Source: Bin87 sp965204685 (GTDB lineage Bacteria; Chloroflexota; Dehalococcoidia; Lucifugimonadales; UBA3495). From it: a stretch of DNA of 64,000 bases. The translations under genes and the position numbers were made by a program. Each line of letters starts with the position of its first letter. Positions within the stretch are counted from its first letter, which is position 1. Where the stretch lies: the NCBI GenBank assembly GCA_965204685.1, contig OZ242004.1, positions 2,666,001 to 2,730,000 of the forward strand, in the 5' to 3' direction. A model generated the notes under the pieces. That model was not told the origin of the DNA. It made no database searches and was given only the letters and a program-made list of their open reading frames with translations. Positions 35,065 to 42,892 of this stretch are shown piece after piece.

Positions 35065-35775
35065 ATGCCGGTCATAACCATCAACGGCGTCATCGGCAGC
35101 GGCACGCTGGAGATCGGCCACCTGGTCGCCCAGAACATGGGCCTGAACTACGTGGACCGATATATCTTCTCCGAGGCGGCTCGCTTGGTCGGGTCTCCGG
35201 TCAGCCGGCTCATCGAGAAGGAGCAACGGGTGGTCCCGTTCCGCGAAAAAGTCGCGCGCTTCATGCAGACCGTCCTCGAACGTTCCGCCGTGGCCGGCGC
35301 CGGAGCCGAACCCTATTTCGGCCGCGGTATTGAAATGCTCCCCGCCGAAGCCTACACCGAGCTGGTATCCGACGCCGCTTCCTCCTCCAACGTCCACGAC
35401 CGGGCGTTCATTGAAGCCACTACGTCCGTCATCAAAGAGCTGGCCGGCGGCGGCGACGTCGTCATTATCGGACGCGGCAGCAACATGATCCTGGCCGATA
35501 CCCCCGGCGTCATCCACGTGGGACTCCTCGCGCCCATGGACGTTCGTATCGACACTATGGCCAAGCGCGAGCTGTTCTCGGCTGACGAGGCCCGCGCCTA
35601 CTCCGAGGATCTGGAAAACGCTCGGGTCACCTTCTACCGCAAGTTCTTCCGGGCCGAAGCCAACGATCCCACCAAGTTCCATCTGATGCTCAACATCGGG
35701 CGCATTTCCCAGAGTACCGCTGCGGAAATCATCGCCCACGCTGCCGAAGACATCACCGCCGCCGTCCCCGCCTAG
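35065..35775 (+). CDS. Cytidylate kinase-like family protein
   Basis: A 236-residue P-loop protein of the PF13189 type. It opens MPVITINGVIGSGTLEIGHL, in which the Walker Lys is missing, as is common in this family; VVIIGRGSNMILADTPGVIHVGLLAP is the strong C-half match. Many members are of unknown substrate. GGAGGA precedes ATG 35065 by 8 bases. The next gene starts 2 bases after its stop. Confidence 0.8.
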   Translation: MPVITINGVIGSGTLEIGHLVAQNMGLNYVDRYIFSEAARLVGSPVSRLIEKEQRVVPFREKVARFMQTVLERSAVAGAGAEPYFGRGIEMLPAEAYTELVSDAASSSNVHDRAFIEATTSVIKELAGGGDVVIIGRGSNMILADTPGVIHVGLLAPMDVRIDTMAKRELFSADEARAYSEDLENARVTFYRKFFRAEANDPTKFHLMLNIGRISQSTAAEIIAHAAEDITAAVPA

Positions 35776-35777
35776 CC

Positions 35778-36605
35778 GTGCTGCCCATCTCCGACGCCGG
35801 GCGGCGTCACGGCTCCCGTCCGGTCGTCAACCTCGTCCTGATCGGCCTCAACTCTCTCGTATTCCTCTACGAGATCAGCGTCGGCGGGTTCGGGTTCCTC
35901 TTCGGCGGAGGCGGCCTGCCGATCTTCGTTTTCTTCCTGCAGTTCGGTTTTATACCCGCCGAACTGTCGTCAGGTCGGGCTTTTGAATTGCTCCCGGTTG
36001 GCTCCGGTGGAATCGACATCGCGTCCCCCATCCCGACCTGGGGCACGATGCTCACCTCCATGTTTATCCATGGCAGCCTGATGCATTTCATCGGCAACAT
36101 GCTGTTTCTGTGGGTCTTTGGGGACAACATCGAGGATACCTTCGGCCACCTCAAGTACCTGCTGTTCTACCTGGTGGCCGGCGTGCTGGCCACCCTGTCC
36201 CACTACGCCATCGGTCCCTCTTCCCAGACGCCTCTGGTCGGAGCCAGCGGCGCCATCTCCGGCGTCATGGGCGCCTATCTCCTCCTCTACCCCCGCAACC
36301 GTATCCGCACCCTGCTGATCTACATATTGATCACCGTTATCGAGCTCCGCGCCGTCTGGCTCCTCGTCATCTGGTTCGCGTTGCAGGCCATCCAGGGCCT
36401 GCTCTCCATCGGCGTGAGCCACGAGGTCTCCACCGCTTTCTTCGCCCACATCGGCGGCTTCGTGGTCGGAGCCATAGTGGGATTGGCCGTCCGACCCTTC
36501 CGGCGCGGCCCGGGCGGTATTTCCCGCTCCGGCGGCGGTCGCGGCCGGCGGGGCGATGATTACCAACGGCCGCCCCAGTACTGGCGCGGCCGGCGAATTG
36601 ATTGA
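35778..36605 (+). CDS. Rhomboid-family intramembrane serine protease
   Basis: A 275-residue polytopic protein. The catalytic Ser is in LVGASGAISGVMGAY near residue 157 and the His in FFAHIGGFVVGA near residue 224, with the FIHGSLMHFIGNMLFLWVFG helix typical of rhomboids. The C-terminal 35 residues are Gly/Arg-rich and polar (cytosolic tail). GTG start at 35778. Confidence 0.9.
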   Translation: MLPISDAGRRHGSRPVVNLVLIGLNSLVFLYEISVGGFGFLFGGGGLPIFVFFLQFGFIPAELSSGRAFELLPVGSGGIDIASPIPTWGTMLTSMFIHGSLMHFIGNMLFLWVFGDNIEDTFGHLKYLLFYLVAGVLATLSHYAIGPSSQTPLVGASGAISGVMGAYLLLYPRNRIRTLLIYILITVIELRAVWLLVIWFALQAIQGLLSIGVSHEVSTAFFAHIGGFVVGAIVGLAVRPFRRGPGGISRSGGGRGRRGDDYQRPPQYWRGRRID

Positions 36606-36626
36606 AGCGGAACGGTCGGCGGCTGG

Positions 36627-36992
36627 CTATGGCGGATTTGACTGTAGAGCGGAGAAGGCTTCGTCCAGCAACTCCGTTGCCAACGCGCGGTCGTTCGCCA
36701 ACCGCCGCGCATCCAGATTGCTGTTGTAGAAGTGGCGATGCAAGCGGCGGGCCGCGCGCCAGCTACGTTTTCGTTGGCCGATGTCGCCTGGCAAGTTGGA
36801 CCGCCCCAGGATATACCCATCGTTGAAAGATCCGCCGGCGGCGCGTCCGAAGCATTCGGCTAGCGCTCTCCCCGCGTAGTGCAGCGCGCCCCAGATGCCT
36901 TCACTGGCCAGTTGGCTTTCGTTCTCGTCAAACAGCTGGTCAGCCCGTTGCCGCAATGACCTGGCGATTTCGTAGAGTTCCTGCCAGGTCAT
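36627..36992 (-). CDS. Small HEPN/PaREP1-like protein (second of an overlapping pair)
   Basis: A 121-residue helical protein. GIWGALHYAGRALAECFGR followed by ARRLHRHFYNSNLDARRLAN matches the layout of HEPN/PaREP1-type proteins elsewhere in this window (55131, 60009, 60376): a Trp-containing helix, then an LHxxFY helix and a C-terminal Leu-rich helix. Starts inside the stop of the upstream gene (ATGA), so translation is coupled. Catalytic RxxxxH of HEPN RNases is not obvious. Confidence 0.65.
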   Translation of the reverse strand: MTWQELYEIARSLRQRADQLFDENESQLASEGIWGALHYAGRALAECFGRAAGGSFNDGYILGRSNLPGDIGQRKRSWRAARRLHRHFYNSNLDARRLANDRALATELLDEAFSALQSNPP

Positions 36993-37375
36993 TGGGACGT
37001 CTCTGCCATCGCCAGCAGTTCTTCGATGAATTCCACGGCCAGATCAACGTACTTTCTGGGATCGTCGCCGGGCATAACGCCCAGCTCGGAGTCGTCCAGA
37101 TAATGCTCGCTGGCCATCAGGCACGCCATATAGTGGTTTGGATATTTGTTGCGGTTTTCCGAGTCCAGCAACTCGACAAAATCGATCCGCTCATCCGGCG
37201 TGTCCACAGTCATCCCGCGCTTGGCGGCGGCGCAGCGCAGGGCAACCTCCGTAGCCTTCCAGATGTAGGTGGAGCCAAGCTCCAGGCGATGGGATTCATA
37301 AGCGGCCCAGGCCCGGTTGAGGTAGTCATCAGTAATGGCGCGCGCGTCGCGCTCCGGCTCGGTTGCGGCGGACAT
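36989..37375 (-). CDS. Small HEPN-like protein (first of an overlapping pair)
   Basis: A 128-residue helical protein with LGSTYIWKATEVALRCAAAK, then NHYMACLMASEHYLDDSELG and a closing LAVEFIEELLAMAE helix. This resembles the adjacent gene and the HEPN/PaREP1-like group. Its stop overlaps the next start by 4 bases. Function unknown; related pairs can act as RNase or nucleotidyltransferase partners, which is not shown here. Confidence 0.65.
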   Translation of the reverse strand: MSAATEPERDARAITDDYLNRAWAAYESHRLELGSTYIWKATEVALRCAAAKRGMTVDTPDERIDFVELLDSENRNKYPNHYMACLMASEHYLDDSELGVMPGDDPRKYVDLAVEFIEELLAMAETSQ

Positions 37376-37455
37376 TTTCGTTGCTCCAATTGACTGGGCG
37401 GCAGGGTTACATCACCGCGACGCTGCCCAGATTCTAGCACGCGCCGCCGCTTGCT

Positions 37456-37485
37456 TTGCCGCCGGTCGCCGGGCCAAGATACAAT
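37456..37485 (+). promoter_or_regulatory. Candidate promoter for the PIN-domain pair
   Basis: TTGCCG (37456-37461), an 18-base spacer and TACAAT (37480-37485) lie 30 bases upstream of the 37515 start. A GAGGGGG at about 37503-37509 is a plausible ribosome site. Confidence 0.4.
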
Positions 37486-37514
37486 GAGGTCAGTAGGGAA
37501 CGAGGGGGCAACGA

Positions 37515-37817
37515 ATGGACGTGAAAGAAGTTACCAAAACGGCGCGAGAGTACGTAGCCGAAGTTTTCGCTGATGAGCAAATTACCAATCTGGGCCTCGA
37601 GGAGGTGGTGTACGACGTAGAATCGGAACAATGGCGGATCACCTTCGGATTCGCCCGTCCTTGGGACCGGCAGGGAGACATGGGCGTCCGGATGGGCTTG
37701 AAAGCCCCACGAGCCTACAAAGTAGTTCATGTTGACGACAGCGATGGCCGCGTCGTTGCCCTCACCGACCGCATTCTTCCCGATCTGAAGGCCTGGTGCC
37801 AGTTACGCGCTTCCTGA
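37515..37817 (+). CDS. Small protein upstream of a PIN-domain gene, possible antitoxin
   Basis: A 100-residue protein: an N-terminal helix (VKEVTKTAREYVAEVF), then strands (EEVVYDVESEQWRITFGFAR) and a long polar strand-helix end. It overlaps the PIN-domain gene by 22 bases, the arrangement of toxin-antitoxin pairs, but it does not look like known DNA-binding antitoxins. The strand-helix pattern suggests a different fold. Role by context only. Confidence 0.6.
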   Translation: MDVKEVTKTAREYVAEVFADEQITNLGLEEVVYDVESEQWRITFGFARPWDRQGDMGVRMGLKAPRAYKVVHVDDSDGRVVALTDRILPDLKAWCQLRAS

Positions 37818-38278
37818 TTGACACCAACTTGCTCGTGCTGCTCGTGGTTGGCAACGTTAACCCGGATCTGATTGCCAAGCATCGACGACTGGAGGGGTAT
37901 ACGTTCAGCGATTATGAGGTTCTGATTGGCCCCGTCAACCTGGTTGACCGGGTATTTTTGACTCCGAACACCCTTACCAAAGCGTCCAATTTGCTGGGCC
38001 AACACGGCGAGCCCGAACGAACGTTGTTGATGGACGGCCTCCGGGCATTGATCGAGGGCGGCAACGAAATTGTTATCGCCAGCGCCCAAGCGTCAGCCAA
38101 TCCGGCATTCCCAAGTCTGGGACTGACTGACGCAGTTCTGCTGGAGGCAGCCAGCGAGGAAAGGCCGCTGGTCACTGTAGATGCGCGACTATACTCGCTG
38201 GCCACCGCAAAGGGACAATATGCGGCGTGGGATTTCTTGGGCGAGCTGGAGATCGAACGAAGCAATCGGCAGGCGTAA
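37796..38278 (+). CDS. PIN-domain-like protein, possible toxin RNase
   Basis: A 160-residue protein. RFLIDTNLLVLLVVG (Asp9) and SLGLTDAVLLEAASEE (Asp about 110) with LVTVDARLY (Asp about 128) match the acidic metal site of PIN nucleases. A GTG start at 37796 lies within the upstream gene, so the two are translationally coupled. PIN toxins cleave tRNA or rRNA; the substrate here is unknown. Confidence 0.7.
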   Translation: MPVTRFLIDTNLLVLLVVGNVNPDLIAKHRRLEGYTFSDYEVLIGPVNLVDRVFLTPNTLTKASNLLGQHGEPERTLLMDGLRALIEGGNEIVIASAQASANPAFPSLGLTDAVLLEAASEERPLVTVDARLYSLATAKGQYAAWDFLGELEIERSNRQA

Positions 38279-38284
38279 TCCAGT

Positions 38285-38449
38285 CTACGGCGGCGTAGCC
38301 TGTCCGTGGTTGTTGATACCCCAGCAGGCAATGCTACCGTCGGTCTTCACTCCGCAGTTTTGATTGCTGCCGGAGCTGACCTGCCGGAAAACTCCCTCTG
38401 GCGGGATGGCCTGCCCTGCTAATATTCCGCCAACTTCATTTTCTTGCCA
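38285..38449 (-). pseudogene. Remnant of an RCC1-repeat protein
   Basis: The minus strand of the gap after the PIN gene reads, without a start codon, NEVGGILAGQAIPPEG, then FRQVSSGSNQNCGVKTDGSI and ACWGINNHGQATPP before a stop at 38285-38287. This is an RCC1/BIP-type repeat (CGVxTDGxxxCWGxNxxGQxTPP) and the tail of a preceding one. An in-frame stop lies just upstream, and no further repeats are recognised, so only about 55 codons of a larger protein survive. Confidence 0.7.
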
Positions 38450-38576
38450 TCATGTTCGGGTCCCTTTCCTAGCCGTTCTCCAAATCCGCCGGCCCCGTCC
38501 AGTTATGAAGAGCCTGGCCTGTGGCACCGCCTCGATGGCCAGATTGAAGGGACCATCCTGCCCCGTCCCATCGTCG

Positions 38577-39464
38577 CTACGCCTCTGGATACGGGTTCAA
38601 CCCCAGCATGTCCCGCGCCTGCTGCGGCGTCGCCGGCTCCCGGCCGTGCAGCCGCGCCATGGTGACCGCCCATTCGATGTACTCGGCGTTGGATCTGGGC
38701 TGCGGGTTGTTGGGCAGGAACGGGCTGTCCTCCATGCCGACACGGATGTGCGCTCCCGTGGCGATGGCGATGGCGCACAGCGGGAAGGTCTGCCCCATGC
38801 TGCTGTGCGCCAGCCAGGTGGCCTCCGGATAGTGTTCCCGGATGGTGTCGGCGATGAGCATGTAGTTGCGCGGCGAACCCACCATGTTCAGGCGGCCGTC
38901 GCCCCAGTGCGCGCCCGGCTCCACCAGGAAGTACCGGGAATCCCGGATGTAGCCTTCCCGCATCAGCGTGATGGCGGCGTTCACGTTGCCCACGTCGTGG
39001 ACGGCCGGCTCCGGGAAAGTGCCGCGCTGGTAGCAGGCGTCCAGGGTGGCCACGATGTCCTCAAAGGAGTTCGGGCTGGTGACGGTACGCCTTCCGCCCG
39101 TCTCGGGATCAAGTACCCAGCGGGTGCCCGAGCCCAGGTTCAGCGATACCATCTCCACCGGCTGCGGCGTTTCCAGCAGATACCGCGTCACCGCCTCCAC
39201 CGGCACGTGGGCCTGCCGCGCCGTGGTGTGGTTCAGGACCAGGTCGCACTGCGCCCGGATCATCGCGTCCGTTTGGGCATACCACGCCGGGTCGTAGCTG
39301 ATGCCGCCGTCCGGCGTCCGGGCGTGGATGTGCACTATCGAGGCTCCCGCCTCGTAGCACCGAATGGCCTCCTGCGCCACTTCCTCCGGCGCCAACGGAA
39401 TATTCGGGTTTTGCTCCCGGCCGCGACTGCCGTTCAGACATCCTTTGATGATGATCGTATCCAT
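38577..39464 (-). CDS. BKACE-family beta-keto acid cleavage enzyme (DUF849)
   Basis: A 295-residue TIM-barrel protein of the 3-keto-5-aminohexanoate cleavage (Kce/BKACE) family, which uses acetyl-CoA to cleave beta-keto acids. Seen: IIIKGCLNGSRGREQNPNIP, ASIVHIHARTPDGG with metal His residues, VSLNLGSGTRW and ATGAHIRVGMEDSPF. Start at M of MDTIIIKG (39464) with GGCGGG about 6 bases upstream; 39491 is an alternative. The substrate is not predictable from this alone. Confidence 0.85.
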   Translation of the reverse strand: MDTIIIKGCLNGSRGREQNPNIPLAPEEVAQEAIRCYEAGASIVHIHARTPDGGISYDPAWYAQTDAMIRAQCDLVLNHTTARQAHVPVEAVTRYLLETPQPVEMVSLNLGSGTRWVLDPETGGRRTVTSPNSFEDIVATLDACYQRGTFPEPAVHDVGNVNAAITLMREGYIRDSRYFLVEPGAHWGDGRLNMVGSPRNYMLIADTIREHYPEATWLAHSSMGQTFPLCAIAIATGAHIRVGMEDSPFLPNNPQPRSNAEYIEWAVTMARLHGREPATPQQARDMLGLNPYPEA

Positions 39465-39533
39465 GTTTCCCGCCTGTTCCGTGTTTGTCATGCGAGCGCA
39501 GCGGTCCCGCCGATAACGCACCTTTGCATCCTT

Positions 39534-39562
39534 GTCATTGCGGGCGCAGCACGGCAATCTCG
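39534..39562. repeat. Dispersed repeat, GTCATTGCG...GGCAATCTCG type
   Basis: GTCATTGCGGGCGCAGCACG then GCAATCTCG upstream of the molybdenum hydroxylase gene. The same ends, GTCATTGCG and GGCAATCTCG, frame a related element at 57248-57282. Such elements occur in many copies in GC-rich bacterial genomes. Confidence 0.55.
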
Positions 39563-39707
39563 CCGCTCGCTGCGCATTAACATGGGACGGAAATCAGCCC
39601 GTCCCATCGGTTGGTTCGCTATGCTATCATACTGCCGGCACGGGATTTCCGGGCTTGGCCCACCCGTGTCCAGCCCGCATTTGACGTACCAGCCGGAGGA
39701 ATAACTA

Positions 39708-42032
39708 ATGCTGGACTACACCCCCAACATGGTCCTGACTAGCGACAAGGAATACAAGGTAGTCGGGACCCGCCCGGTCCGCCACGACGGCGCCGACAAG
39801 GTGACCGGCATGGCCCGTTACAGCGCTGACCTGAACCTGCCCGGTATGCTCTACGGCAAGGTCCTGCGCAGCCCCCATGCTCACGCCCGCATCAAGTCCA
39901 TCGACACCAGCCGGGCAGAGGCTACGCCCGGTGTTCGCGCCGTCATCACCGGCGCCGACATCGTCGAGCCCACCGGCCGCGCCTCCGACCTGGCCGAAGG
40001 GGCGATGGTCAACTTCAAGTTCCTGAGCAACAACATCATGGCCCAGGACAAAGCCCTCTACAAAGGCCACGCCATTGCCGCCGTCGCCGCCGTCAGCGCT
40101 CACGCCGCCGAGGAAGCCCTGGACCTGATCGACGTCGAATACGAGGTGCTGCCTCCGGTCATGCACGCCCGCGAGGCCATGGCCGATGACGCCACCCTCG
40201 TTCACGAGCGTCTCGCCGCGTTCCAAACGGCTGGCACCCGCGCCGGTGGCGTGTTGGATGACGACGATGACACGCGCGGCACCAACACCGCCAACCACTT
40301 CGAGTTCCGCATGGGCGACCTCGACGCCGGTTTCGCCGACGCCGACATCGTCGTGGAGCGCAGCGTGTCCACATCCGCCGTGCACCAGGGCTATATCGAG
40401 CCCCACAGCGGCACCGCCATGTGGCACGACGACGGCAGCCTGACCATCTACTCCAGCAGCCAGGGCCACTTCACCGTCCGCGACCACACCGCCCGTCTGG
40501 TGGGCATTCCGGTATCCAAGGTCAAGGCTGTCCCCATGGAAATCGGCGGCGGATTCGGCGCCAAGCTCGCCGTCTACATGGAGCCCCTGGCCGCCCTGCT
40601 GGCCCGCAAGGCCCACGCTCCCGTCAAGGTTTCCATGAACCGCACCGAGGTCTTCGAGGCCACTGGCCCGACCTCCGGCACCGAGATCTCTTGCCGCATC
40701 GGCGCGACCAACGACGGCAAGATCACCGCCGCCGAAGTGCACCTGATCTTCGAGGCTGGCGCGTTCCCCGGTTCGCCCGTCGCCGGCGCGGCCAACTGCG
40801 TGCTCGCCGCCTACGACATCGCGAACACCTGGATCGAAGGCTATGACATCGTGGTCAACCGGCCCAAGACTGCGGCCTACCGCGCTCCCGGCTCTCCGGC
40901 CGCGGCCTACTGCGTCGAAGTCGCGCTCGACGAACTGGCCGAGAAGCTGGGCGTCGATCCCATCGACTTGCGCCTCATGAACAGCGCCAAAGAAGGGACC
41001 CGCCGTCCCACCGGCCCGCTGACCCCCAAGGTCGGCTACGTCGAGACCCTGGAAGCCACCAAGGAACACCCGCATTACTCCGCGCCCAAGGATGGCAAGA
41101 AGCGCGGACGTGGCGTCGCCTCCGGTTTCTGGGGCAACAACACCGGCCCGTCCGCCGCGGTTGCCCTGGTCAATCCTGACGGAACCGTTACCCTGACCGA
41201 GGGCTCCCCCGACATCGGCGGCACCCGCGCCTCCGTGTCCCAGCAGTTGGCCGAAGTGCTGGGCATCGCCGTGGAGGACGTCAATCCCCAGATTGGCGAT
41301 ACCGACAGCATCGGCTTCACCTCCAACACCGGCGGCAGCAGCGTCACCTTCAAGACCGGTTTCGCCGCTTACACCGCTGCGCAGGACGTCCGGCAACAGA
41401 TGATTGCCCGCGCCGCCCGCATCTGGGAGGTCGAGCCGGACGACGTGCTCTACGAGGACGGCGTCCTCAAGCACCGCGCTGACGACCAACTGCAGATGAC
41501 CTTCCAGCAACTCGCCGCGCGCCAGGTGCCCACCGGCGGCCCCATCGTCGGTCGCGGCGGCGTCAACCCCGGCGGAGCCGGCCCGTGCATCGGCGTCCAC
41601 ATCGTTGACGTGGAGGTTGACGAGGACACCGGCAAGGTGGAAATCGTCCGCTACACTGCCGTCCAGGACGCCGGCAAGGCGATCCATCCGTCCTACGTGG
41701 AGGGCCAGATCCAGGGCGGAGCCGTCCAGGGCATCGGCTGGGCTCTCAACGAGGAGTACTACACCAACGACCAGGGGCACATGGTCAACTCCAGCTTCCT
41801 GGACTACCGCATGCCCACCAGCCTCGACCTGCCGATGATCGACACCTGCATAGTGGAGATCACCAATCCCAACCATCCATATGGCGTCCGTGGCGTCGGC
41901 GAGGTGCCCATCGTGCCTCCCATGGCCGCCATCGCCAACGCCATCTACGACGCCATCGGCGTCCGCATGACCGTCCTTCCCATGAACCCGGGCAACGTCC
42001 TGGAAGCGCTGTGGGAAAAGAACGGCTCGTAG
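39708..42032 (+). CDS. Molybdenum hydroxylase large subunit (xanthine dehydrogenase family)
   Basis: A 774-residue molybdopterin-binding subunit. The a/b hammerhead domain opens with GTRPVRHDGADKVTGMARYS and LRSPHAHARIKSID; the cofactor-binding regions AVPMEIGGGFGAKL, NRPKTAAYRAPGSPAAAYC and a catalytic Glu in GVRGVGEVPIVPP are present. GGAGGA lies 9 bases before the ATG. No FAD or iron-sulphur subunit genes are adjacent, unlike most family members, so its partners must be encoded elsewhere or it is a variant complex. Confidence 0.93.
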   Translation: MLDYTPNMVLTSDKEYKVVGTRPVRHDGADKVTGMARYSADLNLPGMLYGKVLRSPHAHARIKSIDTSRAEATPGVRAVITGADIVEPTGRASDLAEGAMVNFKFLSNNIMAQDKALYKGHAIAAVAAVSAHAAEEALDLIDVEYEVLPPVMHAREAMADDATLVHERLAAFQTAGTRAGGVLDDDDDTRGTNTANHFEFRMGDLDAGFADADIVVERSVSTSAVHQGYIEPHSGTAMWHDDGSLTIYSSSQGHFTVRDHTARLVGIPVSKVKAVPMEIGGGFGAKLAVYMEPLAALLARKAHAPVKVSMNRTEVFEATGPTSGTEISCRIGATNDGKITAAEVHLIFEAGAFPGSPVAGAANCVLAAYDIANTWIEGYDIVVNRPKTAAYRAPGSPAAAYCVEVALDELAEKLGVDPIDLRLMNSAKEGTRRPTGPLTPKVGYVETLEATKEHPHYSAPKDGKKRGRGVASGFWGNNTGPSAAVALVNPDGTVTLTEGSPDIGGTRASVSQQLAEVLGIAVEDVNPQIGDTDSIGFTSNTGGSSVTFKTGFAAYTAAQDVRQQMIARAARIWEVEPDDVLYEDGVLKHRADDQLQMTFQQLAARQVPTGGPIVGRGGVNPGGAGPCIGVHIVDVEVDEDTGKVEIVRYTAVQDAGKAIHPSYVEGQIQGGAVQGIGWALNEEYYTNDQGHMVNSSFLDYRMPTSLDLPMIDTCIVEITNPNHPYGVRGVGEVPIVPPMAAIANAIYDAIGVRMTVLPMNPGNVLEALWEKNGS

Positions 42033-42117
42033 ACCGCGACTAGATCAGGCAGGGGTGGGTCATGATTCGCCCCTGACGCTTTATCCCGCGACTGCCGCCA
42101 ACCAAGAGGAGGTCGGA

Positions 42118-42387
42118 ATGCCTGACGTATGGATACCCGCGCCGATGCAGCGTATCACCGGCGCTCCCGACCGTGTGCAGGTGGCCGGCGCGACGGTGCG
42201 CCAGGTGATCAACAACCTGGAGCAGCTCCATCCCGGCATGAAGGAACTCCTCTACGACGAAGAACTGGATGACATAACGCCAGGCCTGGCCGTAATCGTC
42301 GACGGCGACGTCAGCCAGCTTGGCCTGATGGAGCGGGTCAGCGAGGACACCGAGATGCACTTCCTCCCCGCCATCGGCGGGGGCTAG
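42118..42387 (+). CDS. MoaD/ThiS-like sulphur-carrier protein
   Basis: An 89-residue ubiquitin-fold protein: IPAPMQRITGAPDRVQVAGA, RQVINNLEQLHPGMKELLYD and a C-terminal FLPAIGGG, with the di-Gly end of sulphur carriers (here three glycines). GAGGAGG is 5-6 bases before ATG 42118. It follows the molybdenum hydroxylase directly, suggesting sulphuration of the cofactor or a dedicated carrier, which is inference. Confidence 0.8.
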   Translation: MPDVWIPAPMQRITGAPDRVQVAGATVRQVINNLEQLHPGMKELLYDEELDDITPGLAVIVDGDVSQLGLMERVSEDTEMHFLPAIGGG

Positions 42388-42413
42388 AACCCTGAACTTG
42401 GGATTAACCAACC

Positions 42414-42445
42414 GCTGAGGGGCGACCCACGGGTCGCCCCTCAGC
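42414..42445. terminator. Bidirectional hairpin between convergent genes
   Basis: GCTGAGGGGCGACCC (42414-42428) and GGGTCGCCCCTCAGC (42431-42445) are perfectly complementary over 15 bases around a tiny loop, between the MoaD-like and retropepsin-like genes. The U tract is weak on both sides, so termination efficiency is uncertain. Confidence 0.6.
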
Positions 42446-42467
42446 GCATTCTTCCGTTGTCGTCCGG

Positions 42468-42833
42468 TTACAGTAGAAACGGTGGCCCGATCTCGTCGTC
42501 GGGTCGTGGCTCGATGCGCTCGTTCACCAGGTCCACCTTGAACCCCAGGTCCTGCAGCAGCTTGTAGCCCACCAGCGGGACCGCTGCGGGTACGGCGCCG
42601 TTGACGAAGCCCGTCCCTTCCAGCATACCCACCGCGATGTAAACAGGAGTGTGACTGACGCTGCCGTCGGCCATCATCAGGGCGGCGCTGGCGTTGGGCA
42701 CGGTATCCAGTCCCAGGGCGTCAATGTCGGCCTGCGGGATGCCGACCCAGGTCGCGCCCGTATCCACCAGGAAGTCGAACTCGCGCGCTCCGTTCTGGCC
42801 GGTGATGCTGCCCCTGGCGTAAGTCACGCCCAT
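42468..42833 (-). CDS. Retropepsin-like aspartic protease
   Basis: A 121-residue protein with the aspartic protease motif FLVDTGATWVG (Asp24), the flap-like ALMMADGSVSHTPVYIAVG and GAVPAAVPLVGYKLLQDLGF. Single-domain, so it would act as a dimer. Bacterial members are mostly uncharacterised. Start MGVTYARGS follows a GGAGA-like site. Next to a DUF3352 gene in the same direction. Confidence 0.8.
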   Translation of the reverse strand: MGVTYARGSITGQNGAREFDFLVDTGATWVGIPQADIDALGLDTVPNASAALMMADGSVSHTPVYIAVGMLEGTGFVNGAVPAAVPLVGYKLLQDLGFKVDLVNERIEPRPDDEIGPPFLL

Positions 42834-42892
42834 AGTGCCTCTCCTTTTGCTGGATGCCGGCCGGCATCGCGATTATAGCATCGGGCGGGTCG

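Noticed and set aside
39705..41876. A 723-codon minus-strand open frame
   Set aside because: It is fully antisense to the molybdenum hydroxylase gene, whose motifs are clear; the composition (Gly, Ala, Val, His repeats) is typical of a shadow frame.
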